Positions 6,843 through 17,836 of a stretch of DNA of 64,000 nucleotides are shown piece after piece. How positions within the stretch are numbered: the first letter of the stretch is position 1; every line of letters begins with the position of its first letter. Origin of the DNA: Salibaculum halophilum (GTDB lineage Bacteria > Pseudomonadota > Alphaproteobacteria > Rhodobacterales > Rhodobacteraceae); NCBI RefSeq assembly GCF_002094885.1, contig NZ_MSIT01000002.1, positions 1 to 64,000 of the forward strand, written 5' to 3'. Position numbers and translations under genes: made by a program. The notes under the pieces are model-generated. The model was not told the DNA's origin. It made no database searches and saw only the letters and a program-made list of their open reading frames with translations.

Positions 6843-9770
6843 ATGCGTGACTCAAGGCTTTTCGCCATCCCGACCGGATGCGACTTCGGTCGCTGCTTCC
6901 TGGACGGGCTGGACCAGCGGTTAGGCCACCTCGCGCCAGAGGACTTTGCCCGGATCGAGATCTTGGTGAACACGCGCCGCACCCAGCGTCGACTCCGCAC
7001 GCTTTTCGACAGCGGACCGGCCCGCCTCTTGCCGAGGCTGAGGCTGATTACGGACCTAGGGCAGGATCCGAGCTTTAACGACCTGCCGCCGCCGGTTTCC
7101 CCGCTGCGCCGCCAGCTCGACCTGACGAACCTTGTCGGCAAACTTCTCGAACAGGACCCGACGCTTGCCCCGCGCGAAAGCCGCTTCGCCCTGGCCGAGA
7201 GCCTGGCCGCGCTCTTTTCCGAGATGCACGGCGAGGGTATCGACCCCGCGCGGATCGAAAACCTGGATATCGCGGACGAATCGGGCCACTGGCACCGGGC
7301 CCTGCGGTTCATGACCCTGGTCCGGCATTATTTCGAGCAAACCAACCCGGACCCCGACCCCGAGGCCCGGCAACGGCTGGTGGTTGAACGGCTGGGCCAG
7401 CGCTGGCAGGAGGCCCCGCCCGAGCATCCGGTCATTGTGGCCGGATCGACAGGGTCGCGCGGAACAACCGCAGAACTGATTCGGGCCGTGGCCGGGTTGC
7501 CCCGGGGATATGTCGTTCTGCCCGGTGTCGATCGGGACATGCCCCGGTCGGTCTGGGACCGAATGACCGCCGAGGCCGGCGGCGAGGACCATCCGCAATT
7601 TCGCTTCAAGGCGCTTGGCGAAATGCTGGGGATACACCCGGCCGATATTCCGCGCTGGATCGACACGGATGCGCCCGAGGCCGGCCGATGCGCAATGGTC
7701 TCGCTGGCGTTGCGCCCCGCGCCGGTCACCGACCAGTGGATCACCGACGGGCCCGCCCTGCCAGACCTCGCGGCCGCTACGGCCGGCCTCACCCTGCTGG
7801 AGGCCCCCAGCCAGCGTACCGAAGCCGCGGCCATCGCCCTGCGGATGCGCCAGGTGGCCGCCGAGGACCGCACCGTCGCGCTTGTCACCCCTGACCGGGT
7901 CCTCGCGCGGCAGGTCACCTCAGCCATGGAGCGGTGGGGCATCCTGCCGGATGACAGCGCCGGAACGCCGCTGCACCTGACCCCGCCCGGGCGCTTTCTG
8001 CGCCATACCGCCGGCGTGCTGGCGCGGCGGCTGACGCCGGAGGCGCTCTTGACGCTGCTCAAGCATCCGCTGTGCCATTCGGGCGCGCGGGGCCGCCACG
8101 GGCTTTGCACGACCGCGCTGGAACTGCATCTGCGGCGCTACGGTCCGGCCTTCCCGACGGGTGACACGCTGCGGGCCTGGGCCGATACGGGCGAGACCCA
8201 CGACCCCGATCGCCACCGCTGGGCGGACTGGCTTGCCAAAAACCTGCCCGCGCTTTGGTCGAATGAAAGCCGCCCACTGAGCGACTGGGTGACGCGCCAT
8301 CGCGCGCTGACCGAGGGGCTTGCCGCCGGCGCCGAAGGGGCCGGGACGGGTGAGCTTTGGCAAAAGGCCGCCGGGCGCGAGGCCCTGCGCATGATGACCG
8401 ACCTGGCCGACCATGCCCCTGTCGCGGGGCCGATGACCGCAACGGATTACGAGGCCCTGATCGGGCAATATCTGTCAGGTGGCGAAGTCCGCGACCGAGA
8501 AACAAGCCACCCGAGAGTCCTGATCTGGGGGACGCTGGAGGCCCGGGTCCAGAGCGCCGACGTGGTCATCCTGGGTGGTCTGAACGAGGGCACCTGGCCC
8601 GAACCCCCGGCGCCCGACCCCTGGCTCAACCGCACGATGCGGCGCCAAGCCGGACTGCTCGCCCCCGAACGCCGCATCGGACTGTCGGCGCATGACTTCC
8701 AGATCGCCATCACCGCGCCCGAGGTCGTGGTCAGCCGGGCCATCCGCGACACCGAGGCCGAAACGGTGGCAAGCCGCTGGGTCAACCGGCTGTTGAACCT
8801 CCTTGGCGGGCTGACCGACACCGGCGGCCCCGAGGCCATCGCCGCCATGCGCGCCCGCGGCGAGGCCCTGCTGCGGGCCGCGGCCGCGCTCGAAACACCC
8901 GCCGATGGGGTCGCCCCGGCGGCGCGCCCCTCGCCGCGACCCCCGGTCGCGGCGCGGCCCTGGCAGCTGTCCGTCACCCAGATCAAGACCCTGATCCGCG
9001 ATCCCTACGCCATTTATGCCCGGCACATTCTGAGCCTGAACCCGCTCGATCCCTTGGTCAAATCCCCCGATGCGGCCCTGCGCGGCAATATCATACACGA
9101 CATCCTCGAGGCTTTCCTGCCACGGTGCCCCGATCCGGCTGATCCGGCGGCGCGCCGCCTGTTGCTGGAGGTCGCCGAGAACGTGCTGGCCCGCGACTGC
9201 CCCTGGCCGTCGGTACAGCGGCTCTGGCTGGCCCGGGTGGACCGCTTCGCCCGCGCCTTCCTGGCGGATGAAGTCGCGCGGCAAGACCGGGCCGAACCCG
9301 GCGCACTGGAAAAGACAGGCAGGGTTACGCTCGACGATGTCGATTTCACGCTGACGGCCAAGGCCGACCGGCTGGACCTGACGAGCGATGGCGCGGTCTG
9401 GATCTATGACTACAAGTCGGGTGCGGCGCCGTCGAAAAAGGCACAGGAGCTTTACGACAAGCAGTTGATCCTCGAGTCCGCGATGGTCGAACGCGGCGGA
9501 TTCGAGGCCCTCGGGCCCGCCCCGGTCGCCGGGGCGGAATACCTGCAACTGTCGTCGGATGTGAAATCCGTGCCCGCCCTGCTCGATGCCAACGATGGCG
9601 ACGTCTGGGCGCGCTTCACCACGCTGATGCGGCGCTGGGCCGCCGACGACCTCGGCTATACCGCGCGCCGCTCGAACATGGCGGCCGGCGAGGCGGGCAC
9701 CTACGACCACCTCGCGCGCTATGGCGAGTGGGACGAGACGCATGACGCCACCCCGCAGGACCTGCCATGA
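6843..9770 (+). CDS. addB: Double-strand break repair protein AddB
   Basis: This 975-residue subunit of the AddAB helicase-nuclease processes broken DNA ends for RecA loading. The N-terminal half is the inactivated helicase-like part. The C-terminal region carries a RecB-type nuclease: GNIIHDILEAFL followed by DYKSGAAPSKKAQELYDKQ, whose Asp, Lys and Gln fit the active site. I start at the ATG at 6843 (GAGAGG just upstream, MRDSRLFAIPTG). An in-frame ATG at 6798 would add fifteen residues unlike the family and lies inside an inverted repeat (GATGACGC/GCGTCATC, 6797-6824). The stop overlaps the addA start by four bases (ATGA), implying translational coupling. Confidence 0.94.
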   Translation: MRDSRLFAIPTGCDFGRCFLDGLDQRLGHLAPEDFARIEILVNTRRTQRRLRTLFDSGPARLLPRLRLITDLGQDPSFNDLPPPVSPLRRQLDLTNLVGKLLEQDPTLAPRESRFALAESLAALFSEMHGEGIDPARIENLDIADESGHWHRALRFMTLVRHYFEQTNPDPDPEARQRLVVERLGQRWQEAPPEHPVIVAGSTGSRGTTAELIRAVAGLPRGYVVLPGVDRDMPRSVWDRMTAEAGGEDHPQFRFKALGEMLGIHPADIPRWIDTDAPEAGRCAMVSLALRPAPVTDQWITDGPALPDLAAATAGLTLLEAPSQRTEAAAIALRMRQVAAEDRTVALVTPDRVLARQVTSAMERWGILPDDSAGTPLHLTPPGRFLRHTAGVLARRLTPEALLTLLKHPLCHSGARGRHGLCTTALELHLRRYGPAFPTGDTLRAWADTGETHDPDRHRWADWLAKNLPALWSNESRPLSDWVTRHRALTEGLAAGAEGAGTGELWQKAAGREALRMMTDLADHAPVAGPMTATDYEALIGQYLSGGEVRDRETSHPRVLIWGTLEARVQSADVVILGGLNEGTWPEPPAPDPWLNRTMRRQAGLLAPERRIGLSAHDFQIAITAPEVVVSRAIRDTEAETVASRWVNRLLNLLGGLTDTGGPEAIAAMRARGEALLRAAAALETPADGVAPAARPSPRPPVAARPWQLSVTQIKTLIRDPYAIYARHILSLNPLDPLVKSPDAALRGNIIHDILEAFLPRCPDPADPAARRLLLEVAENVLARDCPWPSVQRLWLARVDRFARAFLADEVARQDRAEPGALEKTGRVTLDDVDFTLTAKADRLDLTSDGAVWIYDYKSGAAPSKKAQELYDKQLILESAMVERGGFEALGPAPVAGAEYLQLSSDVKSVPALLDANDGDVWARFTTLMRRWAADDLGYTARRSNMAAGEAGTYDHLARYGEWDETHDATPQDLP

Positions 9771-12700
9771 CCATGGACGAGGCGACGCGCGCGCAGGTCG
9801 ACGCGGCCGATCCCCATGCCTCGACCTGGCTGGCGGCCAATGCCGGGTCGGGCAAGACCCGCGTTCTGACCGACCGGGTGGCGCGGCTTCTTCTGGCGGG
9901 CACCGATCCGCAGAACATCCTGTGCCTGACCTACACCAAGGCCGCGGCCTCGGAGATGCAGAACAGGCTGTTCCGACGGCTGGGCGCATGGGCCATGATG
10001 CCCGGAGGCGAGTTGCGCGACGCCCTGACGCGGCTTGGCATCGCGGAGCGGATCGACGCGGACTATCTGGGGCGCGCGCGGCGGCTCTTCGCGGCGGCCA
10101 TCGAGACCCCGGGCGGCCTGAAGATACAGACGATCCATTCCTTCTGCGCGGGCATTCTGCGCCGTTTCCCGCTGGAGGCCGGGGTCAGCCCCCAGTTCCG
10201 AGAGATGGAGGACCACGAGACCGATCTGCTGCGCAACGACATCCTCGAGGCCATGGCCGAGGACCACGACACGCCGCTGGTCGATGCTCTGGCACGGCAG
10301 TTCACCGGCGCCGAGATCGCCAAGCTGCTCAAGGAAATCACGGGTCAGTTCCATGCGTTTCCAGCCTCAACGGACCCTGATAAATTCGGTACAGCCTTTG
10401 GGGTTTCCGCCGATATTTCTGTCGACGATCTGATCGCAACGCGCTTTACCAGCGCCGACAAGACGCTTCTGGCCCGATCGGTCGAGATACTCAAACACGG
10501 CGCATCGACCGAGGCCAAGGCTGCGGTGCGCCTGGCCGAGATCAGTCCCGGTGACATGTTCGATCCGGCCGACCTCGACATCATGGAAAGCGTTTTTCTC
10601 TACGCGTCGGGCGCCAAGGCGCAGACGGCCAGGATCGATGCCTTTCCCAACAAACCGACGCGCGCGGCCCATCCCGAGCTCTGCGACGCGCTGAACGACC
10701 TGATGCAGCGGGTCGAGGACACGCGCGCCGCGCGGCTGCAATGCGGCGCGCGCGACAGGACCATGATCCTGCACCGCTTCGCCGGGGCCTTCGTGCGACG
10801 CTATACCGCCGAAAAACAGCGCCGCGGGGTGCTGGATTTCGACGACCTTATCCACAGGACCCGCGCACTGCTGACCGATCCGGCGGTGGCGCAATGGGTG
10901 CTGTTCCGGCTCGATGGCGGGGTCGATCATATCCTCGTGGACGAGGCGCAGGATACCTCGCCCGCGCAATGGGCGGTCATCGACCTGCTGACCCAGGAAT
11001 TCACCAGCGGCCAGGGCGCCAGCGCCGACAGGGACCGCACGATCTTCGTCGTGGGTGACCGCAAGCAGTCGATCTATTCCTTCCAGGGGGCCGACCCGGA
11101 GCATTTCGGCACCAAGCGCGAAGAATTCGGCACCGCTCTGGCCGATATCGGCCAGAATTTGCGCCCGCGCGAGCTATTGTATTCCTTCCGGTCCTCGGCG
11201 GCGATCCTGTCGCTGGTGGACAGCGTTTTCGTCAGCGACACCGCCGACGGGGTGGACAGCGGCTTGACCCACCTGCCCTTTCACCCCGACCAGCCCGGGC
11301 GCGTGGATCTCTGGCCGGCGCTGGAAAAGGCCGAGCAGCCGCAGCCCGACTGGGACGACCCCACCGACCATCCCGCCGCGAGCGATCACGAGATCGCCCT
11401 TGCCCGCCGCATCGCCGCCGAGATCGGCCGCATGATCCGAGAAGAAACCCTGACCGTGCGTGATAACGGCACCTGGGTCCGGCGGCCGATCACGCCCGGG
11501 GACTTTCTGATCCTCGTGCGACGGCGCAGCCGCCTTTTCACCGAGATCATCGCCGCCTGCAAGGCCGCGGGGTTGGCGATTGCAGGGGCGGACCGGATGC
11601 GCCTGGGCGATGACCTGGGCGTGCGCGACATCCTGTCGTGTCTGCGGTTCCTGGCCCTGCCCGAGGATGACCTTTCTCTGGCCGAGACGCTCAAGTCACC
11701 GATCTTCGGCTGGGGCGAGGCGGATCTTTACGCAGTCGCGCAGGGCCGGCCGCGCGGCCAGTCCCTGTGGGAGGCGCTGCGCCAGCGCGAGGCCGATTTC
11801 CCCGACACGCTCGCCGTGCTGCACGACCTGCGCGATCGGGCGGAGTTCCTGCGCCCCTACGACCTGATCAACCGGATACTGCTGGCCCATGACAGCCGCC
11901 GACGGATGATCGCGCGGCTGGGCCAGCAGGCCGAGGACGGGATCGATGCGCTCTTGGCGCAGTCCCTTGCTTACGAGCGTTCGGCCGTGCCCAGCCTGAC
12001 GGGGTTTCTTGCCTGGTTCGACGCCGAGGACATCGAGATCAAGCGGCAGATGGATTCCGCCGGGGACCGCATTCGTGTCATGACGGTGCACGGGGCCAAG
12101 GGGCTGGAAGCGCCGATCGTCTTGTTGCCCGACACCAGCGACCGCATCCCCGGCCCGCGGCAGGAAATCCTGACCACCGGCCCGGTGCCGGTCTGGAAGC
12201 CGCGCAAGGACGCCGACCCCCCCGAGGTGGCCGAGATGCGCGCGCAGGCTATCGCCGCCGAGTCGCGCGAATTCCGGCGGCTGCTCTACGTGGCGCTGAC
12301 CCGCGCGGAAAGCTGGCTGATCGTGGCGGGGGCGGGCAAGATCACCGAGGCGGGCGAGAACTGGTATCACATGGTGCGCGACGGGCTGGACCACCTCGGC
12401 GCGGTCGAGATGGACAGCCCGACCGCCGGGCCGATCCGCCGGTTCGAGGTGGGCAACTGGAATGCCGCACCCCTCAAGACCGACAGCCCACAGGACACGG
12501 ACACCGCGCCGCTTGCGGTGCCCGACAGCCCCGTCGCCGCGCCCGACCCGGCCGCGACGACGCTCGCGCCGTCGGACCTTGGCGGGGCCAAGGCCCTGCC
12601 CGGCGATGACGACGAGGACGAAAACGACATCGCCAAGGCGCGCGGCCGGATCATTCATACCCTGTCCGAGACCCTCCCAACCCTGCCCCCGGCAGACCGT

Positions 12701-13144
12701 GCGCCGCTCGCACAGACACTGGTGGCGCGCCACGCTGACCGGGGCCTTGTGCCGGACGCCGCCGCGCTGATCGACGAGGTGCTGGCGCTGCTGTCCGATC
12801 CTGACCTCGCCGAGATTTTCGAGGACGGCCTGGCGGAAGTGGATATCACCGCGACGCTTCCCGCGCTCGCCTACCGCCGCATTCACGGCGCGATCGACCG
12901 GCTGCTGGTCACCGAAACCGAGGTGCTGGCGGTCGATTTGAAATCGAACCGGGCGGTCCCCGATCATGTCGAGCAGGTGCCCGTGGGCCTGCGCCGGCAG
13001 ATGGCGGCCTATCGTGATGCACTGGTGCAGGTCTACCCCGACAGGCCTGTGCGCACCGCGCTGCTGTGGACCCGAACCGCCACCCTGATGACATTGCCCG
13101 ACGAGATGCTGACACGCGCCCTGGCCGAGGTGGGCACATCTTGA
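9767..13144 (+). CDS. addA: Double-strand break repair helicase-nuclease AddA
   Basis: This 1125-residue UvrD/RecB-type helicase is fused to a C-terminal nuclease. The N-terminus shows the Q-like motif and Walker A ([15 protein letters not shown]). Motif II is [15 protein letters not shown], motif [17 protein letters not shown], motif [15 protein letters not shown] and motif [14 protein letters not shown]. The nuclease active site [19 protein letters not shown] is near the end, followed by [11 protein letters not shown]. It works with AddB in homologous recombination repair. Its start overlaps the addB stop by four bases, and trxA follows 61 bp downstream. Confidence 0.96.
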   Translation: MTMDEATRAQVDAADPHASTWLAANAGSGKTRVLTDRVARLLLAGTDPQNILCLTYTKAAASEMQNRLFRRLGAWAMMPGGELRDALTRLGIAERIDADYLGRARRLFAAAIETPGGLKIQTIHSFCAGILRRFPLEAGVSPQFREMEDHETDLLRNDILEAMAEDHDTPLVDALARQFTGAEIAKLLKEITGQFHAFPASTDPDKFGTAFGVSADISVDDLIATRFTSADKTLLARSVEILKHGASTEAKAAVRLAEISPGDMFDPADLDIMESVFLYASGAKAQTARIDAFPNKPTRAAHPELCDALNDLMQRVEDTRAARLQCGARDRTMILHRFAGAFVRRYTAEKQRRGVLDFDDLIHRTRALLTDPAVAQWVLFRLDGGVDHILVDEAQDTSPAQWAVIDLLTQEFTSGQGASADRDRTIFVVGDRKQSIYSFQGADPEHFGTKREEFGTALADIGQNLRPRELLYSFRSSAAILSLVDSVFVSDTADGVDSGLTHLPFHPDQPGRVDLWPALEKAEQPQPDWDDPTDHPAASDHEIALARRIAAEIGRMIREETLTVRDNGTWVRRPITPGDFLILVRRRSRLFTEIIAACKAAGLAIAGADRMRLGDDLGVRDILSCLRFLALPEDDLSLAETLKSPIFGWGEADLYAVAQGRPRGQSLWEALRQREADFPDTLAVLHDLRDRAEFLRPYDLINRILLAHDSRRRMIARLGQQAEDGIDALLAQSLAYERSAVPSLTGFLAWFDAEDIEIKRQMDSAGDRIRVMTVHGAKGLEAPIVLLPDTSDRIPGPRQEILTTGPVPVWKPRKDADPPEVAEMRAQAIAAESREFRRLLYVALTRAESWLIVAGAGKITEAGENWYHMVRDGLDHLGAVEMDSPTAGPIRRFEVGNWNAAPLKTDSPQDTDTAPLAVPDSPVAAPDPAATTLAPSDLGGAKALPGDDDEDENDIAKARGRIIHTLSETLPTLPPADRAPLAQTLVARHADRGLVPDAAALIDEVLALLSDPDLAEIFEDGLAEVDITATLPALAYRRIHGAIDRLLVTETEVLAVDLKSNRAVPDHVEQVPVGLRRQMAAYRDALVQVYPDRPVRTALLWTRTATLMTLPDEMLTRALAEVGTS

Positions 13145-13205
13145 CGGCCCGCACCGGCATCCATACTTTTCAATCCTGAAATATTCTCAAGCCCAGGAGA
13201 TCCCA

Positions 13206-13526
13206 ATGGCTACCGTTGCTGTCACCGACGATACGTTCGATGCCGAAGTCCGTCAGTCCGATGTCCCCGTCGTGGTGGACTTCTGGGCCGAATGGTGCGG
13301 CCCCTGCAAACAGATCGGCCCCGCGCTGGAGGAATTGTCCGAGGAGATGGCCGGCAAGATCAAGGTCGCCAAGGTCGACGTGGACCAGAACCCGATGTCG
13401 CCCGGCCAAATGGGCGTGCGCGGTATTCCCGCCCTGTTCATCTTCAAGGATGGCCAGGTGGTTTCAAATAAGGCCGGCGCGGCGCCCAAGGCCGCCCTGC
13501 AGAGCTGGATCGAGGAAAGCATCTGA
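13206..13526 (+). CDS. trxA: Thioredoxin
   Basis: This is a canonical 106-residue thioredoxin with the active site WCGPC at residues 30-34 and the cis-Pro in RGIPALFIF. It reduces disulfides of cytosolic enzymes such as ribonucleotide reductase using electrons from thioredoxin reductase. The ribosome binding site AGGAGA lies a few bases before the ATG. The gap after addA contains A/T-rich sequence that could hold its own promoter. A strong hairpin terminator lies just downstream. Confidence 0.97.
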   Translation: MATVAVTDDTFDAEVRQSDVPVVVDFWAEWCGPCKQIGPALEELSEEMAGKIKVAKVDVDQNPMSPGQMGVRGIPALFIFKDGQVVSNKAGAAPKAALQSWIEESI

Positions 13527-13548
13527 TCCCGCGCCACCCGTGGCCGAC

Positions 13549-13576
13549 AAGGGGCGCCCCATTGGGCGCCCTTTTG
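13549..13576 (+). terminator. Rho-independent terminator after trxA
   Basis: GGGCGCCC (13552-13559) and GGGCGCCC (13564-13571) form a perfect eight-base stem with loop CATT, followed at once by TTTT. The site is 25 bp after the trxA stop, so it ends the trxA transcript before hslV. Confidence 0.85.
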
Positions 13577-13640
13577 CGTTGCGGGCTTGAGTCCCACAGC
13601 CCCGGGAGCCATATCGGGGTGGCGACTGAAAGGACACTGC

Positions 13641-14198
13641 ATGGCGCAACAGGATTTTCCCGGCTGGCACGGCACAACGATCGTCGCGGTGCGCAAGGGC
13701 GGCAAGGTGGTGATCGCGGGCGACGGGCAGGTCACGCTGGGCCAGACCGTGATCAAGGGCACGGCGCGCAAGGTGCGCCGCATCAGTCCGGGCGGGCACG
13801 AGGTGATCTGCGGCTTTGCCGGGTCCACAGCCGATGCCTTCACCCTGCTCGAACGGCTGGAAAAGAAACTGGAGTCCACCCCCGGCCAGTTGCAGCGCGC
13901 CGCGGTGGACCTGGCCAAGGACTGGCGCACTGACAAGTACCTGCAAAAGCTCGAAGCCTTCCTGATCGTCAGCGACGGCAAGGATCTTTACGTCATCACC
14001 GGCGCGGGCGACGTGCTGGAACCCGAACATGACGTCACCGCCATCGGATCGGGCGGCAACTACGCGCTGGCCGCCGGTCGCGCCCTGATGGACAGCGACA
14101 TGGAGGCCGAGGACATCGCCCGCCGGGCCATGGCGATCGCCGCGGATATCTGTGTTTATACCAATGGTAGCCTGACAGTGGAAACCGCCGAAGGATGA
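13641..14198 (+). CDS. hslV: ATP-dependent protease subunit HslV (ClpQ)
   Basis: This 185-residue proteasome-like peptidase forms dodecamers capped by HslU and degrades misfolded and regulatory proteins. The mature N-terminus is predicted at Thr12 in [13 protein letters not shown], so eleven residues ([11 protein letters not shown]) would be removed to expose the catalytic Thr. Further signatures are [14 protein letters not shown] and [10 protein letters not shown]. The ATG at 13641 is preceded by GAAAGGA. The stop overlaps the start of the following membrane-protein gene by four bases. The partner hslU lies one gene further on. Confidence 0.96.
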   Translation: MAQQDFPGWHGTTIVAVRKGGKVVIAGDGQVTLGQTVIKGTARKVRRISPGGHEVICGFAGSTADAFTLLERLEKKLESTPGQLQRAAVDLAKDWRTDKYLQKLEAFLIVSDGKDLYVITGAGDVLEPEHDVTAIGSGGNYALAAGRALMDSDMEAEDIARRAMAIAADICVYTNGSLTVETAEG

Positions 14199-15250
14199 TC
14201 GAGCGCGACGACCTTCGCGCGGGTGTTGCCGCCGGGATCGTGACCGAACGGCAAGCCGCCGCGCTGGCCGCACTGGCCGACAGCCGCCGCGGCGCGCGCG
14301 AGGGGCTGTCGCCGGGGGACGAGCCCTTCGAGCTGTTCAAGGGCTTCAACGAGATCTTCATCGTGATCGGCCTGCTGATCCTGGCCGCGGGCTGGATCGG
14401 TATGAATGCCGTCACCATGGCCACCGAGGTGGTGAATTACCGCACGCAGGTCATCACCATGGCCGGTGTCGCGGCCGTCGTCCTGTGGCTGCTGTCGGAA
14501 TACTTCGTCCGCCGCCGTCGCATGGTGGCCCCGGCCATCGCGCTGTCGGTCCTGTTTGCGGGAAATGCCGGTGCCGGGTTTATCGGCGGCTTCGCGCAGC
14601 CCTTCATGGTCGCGCAAGAGGATTTCTCGAGCCTGCCCTGGCCCGTCGTCCTGACCACCCTGGCGCTGGCGCTGTTCTGGCTGCGGTTTCGGGTGCCCTT
14701 CGCCATGGCGATGATCGCGGTGGGGCTGTTCGTGGTGGCGATGCTGCTGGCGGCAACGTCGGCCGGATCACCGGAGAGTTTCGACGACCTGTTCCTGTTG
14801 TCGGCGGGCGGCCCCTTCGCCTGGATCACCCTGGCGCTTGGCCTGCTGGTCTTCGTCGCCGCGATGTGGTTCGACACGAGCGACCCGCACCGCGTGACCC
14901 GCCGGTCCGCCAACGGCTTCTGGCTGCACCTCGTCGCCGCGCCCGCGCTGGTCAACACCCTGGCGCTGAGCCTTCTGGAAACGGATGGATCGACCCCGCT
15001 TTTACTGATCGTGCTGGCCTTCTTCGCGCTGGTGGCCATCGTGATCGACCGACGGTCGTTCCTGATCGCCGCGATCGGCTATGTCGTCACCCTGTCGTTC
15101 ACCGTGCTTGGCGAGGACAGCGCCGCGACGACCATCGTTGCACTTGGTGCCGTCCTTCTGTTGCTGGGCGCCTTCTGGGAGGCGATCCGCGCCCGGTTGC
15201 TGCGCGCCATGCCGTTTCTGCCGCATGACAGGCTGCCACCCTCGACCTGA
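14195..15250 (+). CDS. Polytopic membrane protein of unknown function between hslV and hslU
   Basis: This 351-residue protein has a soluble N-terminus of about 50 residues ([27 protein letters not shown]), then about nine or ten hydrophobic segments, ending with a short Arg-rich tail. The N-terminal helix pair resembles that of DUF2157-like membrane proteins, but I cannot confirm the family. Translation is coupled to hslV by a four-base overlap, and hslU starts 22 bp after its stop, so it is almost certainly in one operon with the HslUV protease. That suggests a link to envelope stress or membrane proteolysis, which is inference only. Confidence 0.75.
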   Translation: MIERDDLRAGVAAGIVTERQAAALAALADSRRGAREGLSPGDEPFELFKGFNEIFIVIGLLILAAGWIGMNAVTMATEVVNYRTQVITMAGVAAVVLWLLSEYFVRRRRMVAPAIALSVLFAGNAGAGFIGGFAQPFMVAQEDFSSLPWPVVLTTLALALFWLRFRVPFAMAMIAVGLFVVAMLLAATSAGSPESFDDLFLLSAGGPFAWITLALGLLVFVAAMWFDTSDPHRVTRRSANGFWLHLVAAPALVNTLALSLLETDGSTPLLLIVLAFFALVAIVIDRRSFLIAAIGYVVTLSFTVLGEDSAATTIVALGAVLLLLGAFWEAIRARLLRAMPFLPHDRLPPST

Positions 15251-15272
15251 TCCGACCCTGCAAAGGACACCC

Positions 15273-16577
15273 ATGACCGACCTGACCCCCCGCGAGATCG
15301 TATCGGAGCTTGACCGTTTCATTATCGGCCAGAAGGACGCCAAGCGCGCGGTCTCGGTGGCCCTGCGCAACCGCTGGCGGCGCAAGCAGCTTGGCGACGA
15401 CCTGCGCGACGAGGTCTATCCCAAGAACATCCTGATGATCGGGCCCACCGGCGTCGGCAAGACCGAGATCAGCCGCCGCCTGGCCAAGTTGGCCCGGGCG
15501 CCGTTCCTCAAGGTCGAGGCGACAAAGTTCACCGAAGTGGGCTATGTCGGGCGCGACGTGGAACAGATCATCCGCGATCTGGTGGATGCGTCGATCACGC
15601 AAACGCGCGACTACATGCGCGAGGACGTGAAATCCAGCGCCCACCAGGCCGCCGAGGATCGTGTCATCAATGCCATCGCCGGGGACGATGCGCGCGAGGC
15701 CACGCGCGAGATGTTTCGAAAGAAACTCAAGGCGGGCGAGTTGGACGACACCGTGATCGAGCTGGAGCTGCAGGACAATTCCAACCCGCTCGGCGGGATG
15801 GAGATGCCCGGTCAGCCGGGTATGGCCCCGGGCACGGACCTGGGCGCGATCTTCGGCAAGGCTTTCGGCGGACGTACCGTCAAGAAGCGCGTCACCGTCG
15901 CCGACAGCTATGACCTTCTGATCAACGACGAGGCCGACAAGCTGCTGGACGACGAGCTGGTAACGAAACAGGCGGTCGAGAGCGTGGAACAGAACGGCAT
16001 CGTGTTCCTGGACGAGATCGACAAGGTCTGCCGCAACGCCGATGCGCGCGGCGGGGATGTCAGCCGCGAGGGCGTGCAGCGCGACCTGCTGCCGCTGATC
16101 GAGGGCACGACCGTCAGCACCAAGCACGGGGCGGTCAAGACCGACCACATCCTGTTCATCGCCTCCGGCGCGTTCCACACCGCCAAGCCCTCGGACCTGT
16201 TGCCGGAACTGCAGGGGCGGCTGCCGATCCGCGTGGAACTGCGCCCGCTGACCGAGGGAGATTTCATCCGGATCCTGACCGAGACGGACAATGCGCTGAC
16301 CCGGCAGTATACCGCCCTGATGGGCACCGAACAGGTGACCGTGACCTTCACCGAGGAGGGCATCGCGGCGCTGGCCCGGATCGCCGCTGAGGTGAACGAG
16401 AGCGTCGAGAACATCGGCGCGCGGCGGCTCTACACGGTGATGGAGCGCGTCTTCGAGGACCTGTCCTTCACCGCGCCGGACAAGGCCGGCGAAGAGGTCA
16501 TCGTGAATGCCGATTTCGTCGAGGATCACCTCGGCGAACTCAGCCGCTCCGCCGACCTGAGCCGCTACGTGCTCTGA
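15273..16577 (+). CDS. hslU: ATP-dependent protease ATPase subunit HslU (ClpY)
   Basis: This 434-residue AAA+ unfoldase feeds substrates to HslV. It begins [20 protein letters not shown], with AAAGGA upstream. The Walker A is [13 protein letters not shown] and the pore loop is the family GYVGRD. After the inserted I-domain come Walker B ([10 protein letters not shown]), sensor 1 and the C-terminal [11 protein letters not shown]-like helix, ending LSRYVL as in other HslU proteins, where the tail inserts into HslV. The length is standard. It is the last gene of the hslV-membrane protein-hslU unit. Confidence 0.96.
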   Translation: MTDLTPREIVSELDRFIIGQKDAKRAVSVALRNRWRRKQLGDDLRDEVYPKNILMIGPTGVGKTEISRRLAKLARAPFLKVEATKFTEVGYVGRDVEQIIRDLVDASITQTRDYMREDVKSSAHQAAEDRVINAIAGDDAREATREMFRKKLKAGELDDTVIELELQDNSNPLGGMEMPGQPGMAPGTDLGAIFGKAFGGRTVKKRVTVADSYDLLINDEADKLLDDELVTKQAVESVEQNGIVFLDEIDKVCRNADARGGDVSREGVQRDLLPLIEGTTVSTKHGAVKTDHILFIASGAFHTAKPSDLLPELQGRLPIRVELRPLTEGDFIRILTETDNALTRQYTALMGTEQVTVTFTEEGIAALARIAAEVNESVENIGARRLYTVMERVFEDLSFTAPDKAGEEVIVNADFVEDHLGELSRSADLSRYVL

Positions 16578-16615
16578 GCCTTTCAATCCGGCGCAAATCG
16601 GCGCATCAGGGGCGC

Positions 16616-17836
16616 ATGCGCCTGTTAGACTTCATCAAGCAAAATGCGGCCTTCCTGTCCGCCGGGTTCCTGCTGACCTTCGGGTCCGCCTTCGGGCAGA
16701 CCTTCTTCATCTCGCTGTTCGCCGGGGAAATCCGGGCGGACTTCGGCCTGAGCCATGCGCTCTGGGGGCAGATCTACGCCGTCGGGACGCTGGCGAGCGC
16801 GCTTGTCATGGTCTGGTCGGGGGCTCTGACGGATGTTTTCCGCATCCGCGCGTTGGGGGCCATGATCCTGATCGGCACGGCGGGGGCCTGTTTGGTCATG
16901 GCCGCCGCGCCCGTCTGGTGGACGCTGATCCCGGCTATCTTTTTCCTGCGCTTCGTCGGGCAGGGCATGATGAGCCACATGGGCCAGGTCGCCATGGCGC
17001 GCTGGTTCGTGGCCAGCCGCGGCAAGGCGCTATCGGTCGCGAGCCTCGGCTTTTCGGTGGCCGAGGCCGCGCTTCCTGTCCTGATCGTGGCCTTGCTGGT
17101 CTGGTTCGACTGGCGGCTGATCTGGGTCGGCTGCGCGGTTTTCGCGCTTCTCCTGCTGCCGATCTTGCAACGGCTCTTGCGGCTCGAACGCACGCCGCAG
17201 GACGATTCGAAAAGCACGCAGTCGCTGGGGCTGGAGGCGCGGCACTGGTCCCGGGCGGAGGTCCTTCGGCACCGCCTGTTCTGGTTCATTATCCCGGCGC
17301 TGCTGGGGCCGCCGGCCTTCAATACCGCGTTTTTCTTCCAACAGGTGCATTATGCAGAAACGAAGGGCTGGACTCACCTGGAACTGGTCGCCCTGTTTCC
17401 GCTTTACACCATTGTCAGCGTCGCGGCGGCCTTCGGCACGGGTTTCATCATCGACCGCGTCGGCACCCGGCGGCTGATGCCGCTGTACCAGTTTCCCATG
17501 GCGCTGGGGTTCGTCGCCTTTGCCCTGGCGCAAACACCTTGGGGCGCGGCGCTGGGGCTGACACTGATGGCGGTGGGTGCGGGGGCGAACAATCCGCTGA
17601 CCTCGGCCTTCTGGGCCGAGTTTTACGGCACCCGCAACATCGGTGCGATCAAGGCGATGGGTGCGGCAATCATGGTGCTGGGTTCGGCCATCGGGCCGGG
17701 GCTGACCGGCAGCCTTATCACGGCCGGTGTGGGGATCGAGGCGCAGATGCTCTGGATTGCCGGGTATTTCGTCCTGACTTGCACCGCCGCCGGGATCGGC
17801 ATCGCAAGCGTCCGCGCCTCAGCCTCGGCGGCGTAG
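16616..17836 (+). CDS. Major facilitator superfamily transporter
   Basis: This 406-residue protein has about twelve hydrophobic segments, with the charged loop after helix 2 (GALTDVFRIRALG) and a repeat of that loop after helix 8 (GFIIDRVGTRRLMPLY), both typical of MFS carriers. The central cytoplasmic loop (about 195-220) is rich in charged residues. The substrate cannot be inferred. It lies 38 bp downstream of hslU on the same strand. Its last 18 bases overlap the end of the convergent smr gene, so no dedicated terminator separates the two. Confidence 0.85.
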   Translation: MRLLDFIKQNAAFLSAGFLLTFGSAFGQTFFISLFAGEIRADFGLSHALWGQIYAVGTLASALVMVWSGALTDVFRIRALGAMILIGTAGACLVMAAAPVWWTLIPAIFFLRFVGQGMMSHMGQVAMARWFVASRGKALSVASLGFSVAEAALPVLIVALLVWFDWRLIWVGCAVFALLLLPILQRLLRLERTPQDDSKSTQSLGLEARHWSRAEVLRHRLFWFIIPALLGPPAFNTAFFFQQVHYAETKGWTHLELVALFPLYTIVSVAAAFGTGFIIDRVGTRRLMPLYQFPMALGFVAFALAQTPWGAALGLTLMAVGAGANNPLTSAFWAEFYGTRNIGAIKAMGAAIMVLGSAIGPGLTGSLITAGVGIEAQMLWIAGYFVLTCTAAGIGIASVRASASAA

